Shown here in pieces: positions 9,491 to 17,591 of a stretch of DNA of 64,000 nucleotides. The position numbers were made by a program, and so were the translations under genes. The number at the start of each line of letters is the position of its first letter. The first letter of the stretch is position 1. The notes beneath the pieces are model-generated. The model saw nothing but the letters and a program-made list of their open reading frames with translations, was not told the DNA's origin and ran no database searches. This DNA comes from Nostoc sp. PCC 7107 (GTDB lineage: Bacteria > Cyanobacteriota > Cyanobacteriia > Cyanobacteriales > Nostocaceae), in NCBI RefSeq assembly GCF_000316625.1, contig NC_019676.1:1041001-1105000 (forward strand), written 5' to 3'.

Positions 9491-9772
9491 CCTCTCTCCT
9501 ACAAGGCTACGGTGTACACACAAGTGGTAGCGGCAACTGTTTCAGGCCTTATAGACCCTTTCAATGGTCATTACAAGCGCAGCAAAGTAATCGCATTATC
9601 CAGTGGTTTTTGTGAGTTCGTCGTCGTTCCGCCTCGCTGCGGACAAGGTTTCAGAGCGATCGCCTCCGGCTGGCGGGTACGCCATCGCACAATCCTATTG
9701 CTAGATGATGAAACCAAGTACTAGGGGGAATTTTAAGACTTGTGTGTACACCGTAGCCCATAAGGAGAGAGG
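9491..9772. mobile_element. 282-bp MITE-like element with 35-bp terminal inverted repeats
   Basis: The ends 9491-9525 and 9738-9772 are inverted repeats: the core GCTACGGTGTACACACAAG is perfect, and CCTCTCTCCT matches at the outer edge with a few mismatches between. Inside is another Nostoc-type repeat around CGGGTACGCCATCGCAC plus a HIP1 site. There is no transposase. The open frame at 9512-9724 is a by-product of the repeat and I do not call it. The ends could fold the transcript into a long hairpin downstream of the porin gene. Confidence 0.7.
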
Positions 9773-9837
9773 CTTTGAGTGTTAACGCTATATTTGTAAA
9801 AATTAGAGATTTTTAAATGGGGAAGTGGCTAGAAAAT

Positions 9838-10026
9838 ATGGAAAATCAAGAATTGGATGTTAATAAATATGTTGAGCAAATATCTTTATTATTAGATTTG
9901 CCAATTAAAGATGAATATCGTGATGAAGTGGTAGCAAATTTTGCCAGAATTCAAGCGATCGCTCAACTCGTCAATTCTTTTCCTTTACCCGCAGACATCG
10001 AGGTTTCACCAGTATTTGAACCATAG
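9838..10026 (+). CDS. AtzG-like small subunit (DUF4089)
   Basis: 62 residues from MENQELDVNKYVEQ. The pattern YVEQISLLLDLPI...YRDEVVANFARIQAIAQLVNSFPLP.DIE.SPVFEP matches the DUF4089/AtzG family. These small helical proteins stabilise the AtzE amidohydrolase (1-carboxybiuret hydrolase in cyanuric acid breakdown). An alternative ATG at 9817 would add seven residues. The AtzE homologue is 0.7 kb downstream on the same strand, separated by a DUF4328-type membrane protein. Assignment is from family memory of the motif; the actual substrate in a cyanobacterium is unknown. Confidence 0.8.
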   Translation: MENQELDVNKYVEQISLLLDLPIKDEYRDEVVANFARIQAIAQLVNSFPLPADIEVSPVFEP

Positions 10027-10125
10027 TTGCTGAGAACCTACTGGACTCCTCAAGTAAATACACTGAGTCTTAGATATAACTACCAAGATTAAGATATTAG
10101 CCGATAATGCCATTGGAAACAGGAA

Positions 10126-10749
10126 ATGAGTAATTTCAATGCTGGTAGTTCATTGAAGTCTGCGGCTATTGGGAAATTTTTGGTGCGTTTGCTGTGGTTG
10201 CTGATGGGAATTGGAGTTATTTCTACGTTTTTCTCTTTGTTAGCAGTCATAGCACAGCCAACTTATCAAATATTTGCTTCTGTTGATGGACTCATATCAC
10301 TAGTTTCGTTACTGATTGGTGTAATTTCAATTATTATTTTTTTGGTTTGGCTACATCGTATCCATGCTGATTTGAAAAATCTTTTCCAGGAATATCCCAT
10401 TACTCCAGGCGGTGCGATCGCGCGATTTATGATTCCCATATACAGCCTTTGGGGAATATCTCACACTTTATCTACCTTTGCGGAGAAATTTCAAGCCGAA
10501 GGTGGTGATTTAACCAGTTTGAGTGAACGAGTGCGATCGCTGATAGCGCCACTATATTGTTTTATGATTGGGTCAAGAGCTTTGAACCGCATTGTTTTTG
10601 AAGCTTCTAAAAATCCTGGAGATAAATTTCTGCCTGTGTGGTTTTTAGTATCTTGTTTTGTCGACTTGGGTTTTACTGTTGTATTGTTACAACTCACAAA
10701 AACTATGGGGACTGCGGTTACTCAAAAAGCTAAACGCAATATTATCTAA
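10126..10749 (+). CDS. DUF4328-like membrane protein
   Basis: 207 residues with about four hydrophobic segments (near residues 22-45, 60-82, 100-118, 170-190). The signature ...FLVWLHRIHADLKNL...TPGGAIARFMIPIYSLW resembles DUF4328 proteins, which carry W-hR.h.NL and TPG..hh.hhIP. It sits between the atzG-like and atzE-like genes, ending only 3 bp before the latter, so it is probably cotranscribed. Its role is unknown; a membrane partner or transporter-like function is only suggested by context. Confidence 0.72.
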   Translation: MSNFNAGSSLKSAAIGKFLVRLLWLLMGIGVISTFFSLLAVIAQPTYQIFASVDGLISLVSLLIGVISIIIFLVWLHRIHADLKNLFQEYPITPGGAIARFMIPIYSLWGISHTLSTFAEKFQAEGGDLTSLSERVRSLIAPLYCFMIGSRALNRIVFEASKNPGDKFLPVWFLVSCFVDLGFTVVLLQLTKTMGTAVTQKAKRNII

Positions 10750-10752
10750 CCA

Positions 10753-12159
10753 ATGAATTTAGAGTTCGCTGATGCCTTATCAATAGCAGCGGCTGTGCGC
10801 GGTGGTCAAGTTAGTGCGGTAGAAGTCACTCAATCTGCACTCATAAGAATTGCCAAACTAGATGATCAACTTAACTGTTTGACAACTGTCACCACAGAAA
10901 CAGCTTTAGCAGACGCAGCCAGAATTGATCAAGAAATCGCTCAAGGTAATTCTCCAGGTTTACTTGCTGGCGTACCTTTTGCTGTGAAAAATCTGTTTGA
11001 TATTGCTGGTGTCACAACTCTGGCTGGGGCAAAAATTAATGCCGAAAATCCCCCAGCTACCCAAGATGCAACCGCCGTCGCCAAGTTAAAACAAGCTGGC
11101 TCAGTGTTGGTTGGGGCTGTAAATATGGATGAGTACGCCTATGGTTTTGTCACAGAAAACTTTCATTATGGTGCGACTCACAATCCGCATGATTTACAAC
11201 GAGTAGCTGGTGGTTCTTCTGGTGGTTCAGCAGCGGCGGTGGCGGCTGGTTTGGTTCCCTTCACCCTGGGTTCTGATACGAATGGTTCCATTCGCGTACC
11301 TGGGGCTTTGTGTGGGGTGTTTGGTTTCAAGCCAACTTACGGACGCTTGTCTCGTGCAGGTGTGGCTTTATTTTCTAGTAGTTTTGACCACATTGGCAGT
11401 TTTGCTCGTTCGGTGCAAGATATCGCTACAGTTTTTGATGTACTGCAAGGAGAAGATGAACGCGATCGCATTTGTACAAAACGTCCGCCAGAATTATGTT
11501 CACCCCAACTCCATCAAGATATCTCTGATATTAGAATTGCGATCGCAGATGATTATTTTCTCCAAGGTGCAGCACCAGAAGCATTAGCCGCAGTGCAAAC
11601 AGTAGCAGAGGCTTTAGGTGTAACTGAATATATCACCATACCCGAAGCAAAACGCGCTCGTGCAGCGGCTTTTGTAATTACAGCCAGTGAAGGCGCAAAT
11701 CTGCATTTAAATCAATTGAAATCGCGTCCCCAAGATTTTGACCCCGCAACCCGCGATCGCTTTTTGGCTGGGGCGTTAATTCCCAGTAGTTGGTATCTAC
11801 AAGCACAACGATTTCGTCAATGGTACCGCGATCGCGTTCGAGAAGTTTTTCAAAATGTCGATATCATTCTCGCCCCCACTACACCAATTTTTGCACCATT
11901 AATCGGCCAACAGACGATGATTTTAGCTGGGGAAGAAATTTTAGTGCGTCCTCATTTGGGATTATTCACCCAACCTTTATCTTTCATTGGCTTACCTGTT
12001 TTATCAGTCCCAATTCAACGCCTTGATGCTTTACCTCTTGGTGTGCAGTTAATCGCCGCCCCCTACAATGAAGCATTAATTTTGCGAGTAGCCGCTTTCT
12101 TAGAGTCACAAGGTGTTGTTTCTGCACCCGTAGTCAACTTAAACCAAAACTCTGCGTAA
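10753..12159 (+). CDS. AtzE-like amidohydrolase (amidase signature family)
   Basis: 468 residues with the full amidase signature: K79 in VPFAVKNLFD, cis-Ser loop GGSSGGSAAAVAAG at about 153-166, and nucleophile loop GSDTNGSIRVP. The loop NMDEYAYGFVTEN and the presence of an AtzG-like gene upstream favour the AtzE branch (1-carboxybiuret hydrolase-like) over GatA. In the cyanurate pathway AtzE deaminates 1-carboxybiuret after AtzD. No AtzD or AtzH is seen in this window, so the local substrate may be a different ureido or amide compound. The 3' end overlaps the convergent PAP2 gene by 26 bp. Confidence 0.85.
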   Translation: MNLEFADALSIAAAVRGGQVSAVEVTQSALIRIAKLDDQLNCLTTVTTETALADAARIDQEIAQGNSPGLLAGVPFAVKNLFDIAGVTTLAGAKINAENPPATQDATAVAKLKQAGSVLVGAVNMDEYAYGFVTENFHYGATHNPHDLQRVAGGSSGGSAAAVAAGLVPFTLGSDTNGSIRVPGALCGVFGFKPTYGRLSRAGVALFSSSFDHIGSFARSVQDIATVFDVLQGEDERDRICTKRPPELCSPQLHQDISDIRIAIADDYFLQGAAPEALAAVQTVAEALGVTEYITIPEAKRARAAAFVITASEGANLHLNQLKSRPQDFDPATRDRFLAGALIPSSWYLQAQRFRQWYRDRVREVFQNVDIILAPTTPIFAPLIGQQTMILAGEEILVRPHLGLFTQPLSFIGLPVLSVPIQRLDALPLGVQLIAAPYNEALILRVAAFLESQGVVSAPVVNLNQNSA

Positions 12160-13120
12160 CTCTGTCTTGAAAAGCTTCATTAACAACACAAGCAGTCAAC
12201 CACAATAAGCCCACCGCATAACCAGCAATCACATCTGTAGGCCAATGTACTCCCAAATAAAGCCGACTAAAACCAATTGCCAAAATTAAAATCACAGTTA
12301 AGGTGAAAATCTGCGATCGCCATTGGGGAAATTCTTGGGCTAATGAATAGCCCATACAACCATAAACCACCATTGACACCATTGCATGGCCGCTGGGAAA
12401 ACTGTAGTGATTGACGTTAATAATGTAATCCCACAGTGCAGGACGCGCCCTGACAAACAGTTCTTTCAGCAGGTAATTTAAACTAATCGCCCCCACCGCC
12501 GCTATCCCAAAGGTAGTAGCTTGTAAGTGACGGTGGCGATACAGCAACGTAGCTTCCCATGTTAAACAACTCAACAATAGCAGTGGTGGTTCACCCAGGG
12601 AAGTTATACCCACCATGAGGCGATCGAGTGAGGGTGTGTGTAGTTTTTGAATCGCTAATAAAATAATGCTGTCTAAACCATTTTTGTGTAATAGTGCTGC
12701 ACCCAAGGACAAAGCAGAAAAGGCGGCGGTGACGGGAATAAGTTGACTACGTCCTTGATTGATTGTGGTATTTGACAGTACAACCGGAGTAATGCTTTTA
12801 CTGGGAATAAATTCTGGCGCAGTGCTGGAAGGTAATTGTTTATGACCTCTTTGGTAATCTAAAACTATATTTTGCAGCAGCCAGGCGATCGCATTTGCAC
12901 TAAAATCTGGCTGAAACAGTACCAAAACATTCCCTGTTAAATGGTTAGCACTGGCTTGAAAAATGCTGTCTTCCTTTGACAATCGCAATTCTAGGTATTT
13001 TTTCAGCGCTGGAGAATCATGCAGTCCCCTCACTTTATATCTGGCTCTACCTTTGATTGAAGTATGTATCTCTCGAATTAAAAAATTTTCCCTCAGAAGA
13101 TTGCCAAAATCAGTGTTCAT
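12134..13120 (-). CDS. PAP2-family phosphatase with an N-terminal HMA-like domain
   Basis: 328 residues. From about 130 on this is a membrane PAP2 phosphatase with the three motifs: KELFVRARP, PSGHAM and SRLYLGVHWPTDVIAG. These are the catalytic Arg/His residues that dephosphorylate lipid or other phosphates. Residues about 15-100 (IHTSIKGRARYKVRGL...LTGNVLVLFQP) resemble the HMA-like domain found at the start of some P-type ATPases and are not part of PAP2. The fusion is unusual. About five transmembrane segments are expected. It converges with atzE with a 26-bp overlap at the 3' ends. Confidence 0.85.
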   Translation of the reverse strand: MNTDFGNLLRENFLIREIHTSIKGRARYKVRGLHDSPALKKYLELRLSKEDSIFQASANHLTGNVLVLFQPDFSANAIAWLLQNIVLDYQRGHKQLPSSTAPEFIPSKSITPVVLSNTTINQGRSQLIPVTAAFSALSLGAALLHKNGLDSIILLAIQKLHTPSLDRLMVGITSLGEPPLLLLSCLTWEATLLYRHRHLQATTFGIAAVGAISLNYLLKELFVRARPALWDYIINVNHYSFPSGHAMVSMVVYGCMGYSLAQEFPQWRSQIFTLTVILILAIGFSRLYLGVHWPTDVIAGYAVGLLWLTACVVNEAFQDRVTQSFGLS

Positions 13121-13356
13121 TTTTCTGCTTCACAAATTTTTGTAATAGTCCCAAAACATCAGAGGTGCTAAAGTCTCTTTTTCCCATAGTATCAAGGCTA
13201 CTCTGGCTTCCAGTGTTCAGCCTTGAGAAAGATTAGCTATAAAATGACAAGCTGAGTAACTCTACATTCATCTCAATAGTTATCAAAAAATAAATTTTGT
13301 GGGCAAAATTTGACAAGTGCGCTGATAATTGCGTCAAAGTATAAGGAGCAGGAAAC

Positions 13357-13866
13357 ATGAGTTTCTATCGTGGGCGGAAAGTTTTAGCTGTGTTGCTTAT
13401 CTCAGTATTATTACTGACAACAGCTTGTACACCTAAAACACCAGGACGTTTTGATCAAGTACAACAAGAAAGCAGTAAACAGAAAAAAGGTCAAGCAGTT
13501 GCGAAAACTGCGACTCAGGGAAGTGAATTTAACAAATTCTTCCCGAAATCGGGTGGTGGTTACGATCGCGCTTACACCCAAGAGAAAAAAGGCTTTGCAG
13601 AAGCTAAGTTGAAAAAAGCTGGTAAAGAAGTAGCGGTGCTGTCGATTTCGGACACAACCAGCACCCCAGAAGCAGCAGCCAAATTCTCTAAAAGCAGCAA
13701 AAAGATTGCTGGATATCCGGCTGTAGAACAGGGAAAAACCCAAAGTGCGATTTTGGTAGGGAAGTATCAAGTCAAAGTTCAGTCAAAGGCTACCACATTT
13801 ACAGCGAGCGATCGCGCCGATTGGCTCAGTAAATTTAATCTTGATGGCCTAGCCAAACTCAAATAA
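13357..13866 (+). CDS. Predicted lipoprotein, conserved cyanobacterial hypothetical
   Basis: 169 residues. The N-terminus has a basic start, a hydrophobic stretch and the lipobox LTTAC with Cys24, so signal peptidase II processing and lipid anchoring are expected. The mature part is Lys- and Ser-rich, with no recognised enzymatic motif. A good ribosome site (AAGGAG, 8 bases before ATG) supports the start. The next gene follows after 48 bp on the same strand, suggesting an operon. Confidence 0.8.
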   Translation: MSFYRGRKVLAVLLISVLLLTTACTPKTPGRFDQVQQESSKQKKGQAVAKTATQGSEFNKFFPKSGGGYDRAYTQEKKGFAEAKLKKAGKEVAVLSISDTTSTPEAAAKFSKSSKKIAGYPAVEQGKTQSAILVGKYQVKVQSKATTFTASDRADWLSKFNLDGLAKLK

Positions 13867-13914
13867 TCGACACTCAAAATATTTAGATAACAAACTCGCA
13901 ATCAGGAGATTTTT

Positions 13915-14802
13915 ATGGGTAAACCGATTCAAGAATTAGTTGATCAACTACCAACTGGTGGTTTAACAATATCTATGTTGAAGGCTCTCGATTTTGTTGC
14001 TCCCGGTGAGTGGCAAAATACTGTTGGCTTTGTCAACACCATTAAAACTGTCACTGGTGAAGAAGACGAAGAGTTGATTCAACAAATTGGCGAACGCGCG
14101 ATTTATCTGTATAACGATAGTTCTCAAGGCTACCAACGCGCGATGTGGCTTTATCAAACTGTTGATGGTACAGATAAAGTTCTCGGTGCAGCCGCTTTAG
14201 CTAACAAAGTTGGTGAATCAATTCCCCTTTTGGGTTTTCTCAACTCTGTGACTCCCAAACCAGATAAAGCCCAAACGATTGATTTGTCCTTAAAAATAGT
14301 TACTGAATTAGTGGCTTTTTGCCAAATTAATGGCATTCCTGGAGACAGCATCGGCGATTTTGTCGGTGCTTTAGGGGAGTACAGCGGTGAATCCCTCATG
14401 CGATTAGTAGCATTAGTTTGCATTGATGGTTTGATACCTTTGGGCCCAGATTTCATTAATAAAGCCTTATCTTCCCTTAACCAAACTAGTCCCCAAGAAC
14501 TAGAACAGAACACAACCTTTAAAGGCATTCAAGATGTAATTCCTGGCAGTAATGCTGCTAGTAAACTCAGCTTTATTGGTGAAAGTTTTGATTCTGTGAA
14601 AGGTTGGATGAGTGGCTTAGTTACTAGCAATAATTTAACCCCACAAAATGTCGTTAGTCACTTGCAAAGTTTTATGGAAGTGAGTGATGACAAGTTAGAT
14701 TATTTGGCAGCTTTCTTAGATGTGTCTACTAACTATTACGAACATACAGGTACGCAAACTTTAGCACGTCGTTTAATTGAACGCGCTGTAGCTGAGATTT
14801 AG
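13915..14802 (+). CDS. Conserved hypothetical protein, 295 aa
   Basis: A mostly helical, acidic, soluble protein (MGKPIQELVDQLPTGG...). I recognise no catalytic motif. It begins 48 bp after the lipoprotein gene with AGGAGATTTTT before the ATG, so the two are probably cotranscribed. It ends at a 15-bp perfect inverted repeat shared with the convergent downstream gene. Confidence 0.72.
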   Translation: MGKPIQELVDQLPTGGLTISMLKALDFVAPGEWQNTVGFVNTIKTVTGEEDEELIQQIGERAIYLYNDSSQGYQRAMWLYQTVDGTDKVLGAAALANKVGESIPLLGFLNSVTPKPDKAQTIDLSLKIVTELVAFCQINGIPGDSIGDFVGALGEYSGESLMRLVALVCIDGLIPLGPDFINKALSSLNQTSPQELEQNTTFKGIQDVIPGSNAASKLSFIGESFDSVKGWMSGLVTSNNLTPQNVVSHLQSFMEVSDDKLDYLAAFLDVSTNYYEHTGTQTLARRLIERAVAEI

Positions 14803-14815
14803 TTAAGTCACTCCT

Positions 14816-14861
14816 AGTCATTAGTCATTATGTGTTTACAAATGATTAATGACTAATGACT
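14816..14861. terminator. Long inverted repeat between convergent genes
   Basis: AGTCATTAGTCATTA at 14816-14830 and its perfect complement at 14847-14861 can form a 15-bp stem. The unit AGTCATT is one of the tandem repeat motifs seen elsewhere in the window (62665-62740). Lying between convergent stop codons, it may act as a two-way terminator, but there is no T-run. Confidence 0.5.
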
Positions 14862-14864
14862 AAC

Positions 14865-15620
14865 TTATAAGTTTAAATTTTCGGCGATCGCATCTAAATA
14901 AGGCTGAAAAATTACTAAATTTTCCAATTTTTCAAATTTACCTTTAACAGCATTTGGGTCAAAAGCTGTACTAATTATATAAAGTGCATTCCCATCAAAA
15001 GCAGCATAGCTAATATATTGTTCTTGTAATCCACCTTCAGCATTAATACCTGTGAAACCGTAGCGTATTCCTGGGAGCTTACCAACTGATATATTTTCTA
15101 ATGGATGAGTAGAAAATATAATCTTATTGCCATTTCCTTTCTGACGGTCTTTACTCAACGCAGTATAATAATCACCAGACCAAGCTTTCAGCGCTGCGAG
15201 GACTTTGCTTTGGTTACTGGAATTTTTATAGTCTAGTTTTGTGCCGAAGGAAATACCTGCATCAGCCAGATGCTTTTGAAAATTAGGATTTTTACTAACT
15301 TGAGAAACACTCATCTCAAGTGTACCTAAAACTTCGCTTTTGGCAGATACACATAACAAAGGTTCTGTCCCTGCACATGGAACCACTTGCCAGCCGTTAG
15401 GAACTACAATATTTTTACTTAACACTTTTTGCCAAACATTTCCCGCTTTTGAGTTAGTCGTTTCTCCAGACGGAACTTGTGGGGAAGTCTTGGGTGTGGG
15501 TGCTAATTGGTTCTTTTGCTCTACTTTAGTTCCAGAAAAGTAGGGCAGGATGAATTTTGCACCTAATGGCATTAATAACAATAAAAGCGCAGCTATGAAA
15601 ATATGATAAACACGCAACAT
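14865..15620 (-). CDS. Hypothetical membrane-anchored protein, 251 aa
   Basis: One N-terminal transmembrane segment (residues about 5-27) is followed by a Pro/Thr/Ser linker (about 40-55) and a globular extracytoplasmic domain with two cysteines (VPCAGTEPLLCVS) that could form a disulfide. No family is recognised. The N-terminal anchor and linker suggest a periplasmic or thylakoid-lumen domain. Confidence 0.7.
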   Translation of the reverse strand: MLRVYHIFIAALLLLLMPLGAKFILPYFSGTKVEQKNQLAPTPKTSPQVPSGETTNSKAGNVWQKVLSKNIVVPNGWQVVPCAGTEPLLCVSAKSEVLGTLEMSVSQVSKNPNFQKHLADAGISFGTKLDYKNSSNQSKVLAALKAWSGDYYTALSKDRQKGNGNKIIFSTHPLENISVGKLPGIRYGFTGINAEGGLQEQYISYAAFDGNALYIISTAFDPNAVKGKFEKLENLVIFQPYLDAIAENLNL

Positions 15621-16014
15621 TTTTCTGAAAATCCAAAGCCAGAAATTGCCGAATCAGGCTACAGACTACAACATTTAGTATGTATGTAGGTAGATGCACA
15701 GCAAATTATAAGTCAATACAGTTCAGATAAGAAAACTAAATCACAACAAAACCAACAAATAATTACTCAACCAAAAACGAAAGAATTATTTCAAATCTTG
15801 CTTATTGTCTGATAGGTAGGTATAAATTGACAAATCAACTCTTATCACCTTAACTTAACCGTATTGGATTACAGGTGAATGAGGTACAAATTGTAAAAAC
15901 AAAGCAATGTGCCAAAAGCCTTTCAAGCCTATTTCCTATTTTCAAGACGATTTGCGTCATTCTCATTCATCCGTAATAAGGATGAATATTGAACTCTAGA
16001 GAAAAAATAAAATA
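15621..16014. other. Intergenic region
   Basis: About 390 bp, AT-rich, without a credible ORF or recognised repeat. It presumably carries the promoter of the leftward 251-aa gene. Confidence 0.4.
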
Positions 16015-16052
16015 CTCCAGCAAAAACTAGCCTTTGGCTTTATCTGCTGGAG
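16000..16052 (-). terminator. Rho-independent terminator of the RNA-binding protein gene
   Basis: On the minus strand TGCTGGAG (16045-16052) and CTCCAGCA (16015-16022) form an 8-bp stem, and the transcript continues into a T-rich tract (TATTTTATTTTTTC). It lies about 30 bp after the stop codon. Confidence 0.65.
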
Positions 16053-16083
16053 ACTCTAGATGCTAAATTTTTATCTCAAAATT

Positions 16084-16416
16084 TTAGTAACGACCACGAC
16101 CACCGCCGCCGCCACCGCCACGGTTATTATTGCCCCAGCCCCCGCCGCCGCCGCCGCGAGAAGGACTTCTTTCTTCACGAGGTTTAGCTTTATTTACTTT
16201 CAAGTCACGTCCCATCCATTCAGCACCATCTAGTGCTTCAATAGCGGCAGTTTCTTGTGATTCTGTTTCCATCTCTACAAAGGCAAAACCACGAGGACGG
16301 CCGGTTTCTCGGTCAGTGGGTAACTGAACACGACTTACTTTTCCGTATTCGCTAAATGCCATTTTCAAGTCTTCCTCAGTGACTTGGTAAGACAAGTTTC
16401 CAACGTAAATTGACAT
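16084..16416 (-). CDS. Glycine-rich RRM RNA-binding protein (cyanobacterial Rbp family)
   Basis: 110 residues. A single RRM spans about 1-80 with RNP2 IYVGNL and RNP1 RGFAFVEM, followed by a Gly/Arg/Asn-rich tail ending GRGRY. This is the architecture of the cold-inducible RbpA-type proteins of Anabaena. The leader contains a hairpin that pairs the Shine-Dalgarno GGAGA with an upstream TCTCC (see the regulatory entry), suggesting translational control. In some cyanobacteria rbp is followed by rpsU; here rpsU lies separately at 20154. Confidence 0.93.
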   Translation of the reverse strand: MSIYVGNLSYQVTEEDLKMAFSEYGKVSRVQLPTDRETGRPRGFAFVEMETESQETAAIEALDGAEWMGRDLKVNKAKPREERSPSRGGGGGGWGNNNRGGGGGGGRGRY

Positions 16417-16422
16417 ATAATG

Positions 16423-16461
16423 TCTCCGAATTCAGGGAGTGTAGAGAGTTAAATTCGGAGA
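16423..16461 (-). promoter_or_regulatory. 5'-UTR hairpin sequestering the rbp ribosome-binding site
   Basis: TCTCCGAATT and AATTCGGAGA (plus-strand 16423-16432 and 16452-16461) are perfect 10-bp complements separated by 19 bases. In the leftward mRNA the 3' arm contains GGAGA, located 7 bases before the ATG, so the ribosome site is base-paired when the hairpin forms. That geometry fits a temperature- or protein-responsive switch; this is inference from sequence alone. Confidence 0.6.
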
Positions 16462-16727
16462 GACGCTTTTTAAAAATCAAAACGAGTTACTCAACCGAAA
16501 ATAATCCTTATATGCCAAAGTATAGCACAACAGCCAAAGAATCAAAGTTATCAAATAGTCAAAAAACTTTGTAGTTTGTAACTATATCTAGAAAATATTT
16601 GAGTATTTGTACTTAACGAATATTTAAAAATATGTTCATAGACATTTATTAGATTAACTATTACATATAATTATGAATTATATGGTCAATCTAGACAAGC
16701 TAATTTTAACTATATATATATATAGTG

Positions 16728-17591
16728 TTAAACGGTTTTAAAATTGTCGAACTCTGATAATATCCTTTGCGCTTCCTGGCACAAAATTTGGTGAGATTCA
16801 CTATTACTGGCAAGTAAACCTCCCCACTGATTGATGTCATCGGTGTTATATTGCAAAGGACTGCCATCAAAATGAGTAAAACTACCACCAGCTTCGGTTA
16901 AAATTAGCTCTGGCGCAGCTATATCCCAATCTTTAGGCGCAGACTTACCAGAAAGAGAAATGTAAATGTCTGCTTTTTGTTCGAGAATAGTAGCAATTTT
17001 ACAACCTACACTGCCCACAGCTTTTTGATTTTGGCAAGGTAAGTGTTGTAGTAAATAGTTGAGCCTTTCATGGCGATGAGAACGACTGACAACTAAGGTT
17101 AAATCTTCGATAGGTTTTTCTGTTAAAAGTGTTATGGGTAAAGTCTCTTTTGGTGTTTCTTTAAATGTTCCACCATCTTTAGTGGCGTAATAAATTGTTT
17201 CGGTTTCAGGCACAGCTACGATTGATAAAATAGGTCGATGATCTTGAATTAAAGCAATGTGAATCGCATAGTCTCCGGTCTTGTCAATAAAATCTCTTGT
17301 GCCGTCTAAAGGATCAATTAGCCATACTAACTGAGAATTTGGTTGGTAGAGTTGTGATTTATAAGTTTCTTCACTGATGTAAGTAAAATCTTGGTCACTA
17401 AAAGCGGCTTGTAATCTCTGCAAAATATATTTACTGACGGTAATATCTGCAATGGTCACAGGCTCATTCTGTTTGTATTGCACCTGTAAATCATGATCTT
17501 CAATTGTACCGTGGTAATATGAATGGAGTATATCTGCTGCTTTCCAGCCTACATCACGAGCGATCGCTAATATTTCTGCTAAATCTTTCAT
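16728..17591 (-). CDS. cysQ: 3'(2'),5'-bisphosphate nucleotidase / inositol monophosphatase family (CysQ)
   Basis: 287 residues with both family signatures: WLIDPLDGTRDF (metal-binding) and DWDIAAPELILTEAGG near the C-terminus. CysQ removes 3'-phosphoadenosine 5'-phosphate produced during sulfate assimilation; other members hydrolyse inositol phosphates. The distinctive ISEE metal motif is present. It overlaps the upstream PfkB kinase gene by 4 bp (ATGA), so the two are translationally coupled and may act on related phosphorylated metabolites. Confidence 0.85.
   Translation of the reverse strand: MKDLAEILAIARDVGWKAADILHSYYHGTIEDHDLQVQYKQNEPVTIADITVSKYILQRLQAAFSDQDFTYISEETYKSQLYQPNSQLVWLIDPLDGTRDFIDKTGDYAIHIALIQDHRPILSIVAVPETETIYYATKDGGTFKETPKETLPITLLTEKPIEDLTLVVSRSHRHERLNYLLQHLPCQNQKAVGSVGCKIATILEQKADIYISLSGKSAPKDWDIAAPELILTEAGGSFTHFDGSPLQYNTDDINQWGGLLASNSESHQILCQEAQRILSEFDNFKTV

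Noticed and set aside
9512-9724. Open frame of 70 codons
   Set aside because: It lies entirely within the MITE-like repeat, starts in its terminal repeat and has no family resemblance.
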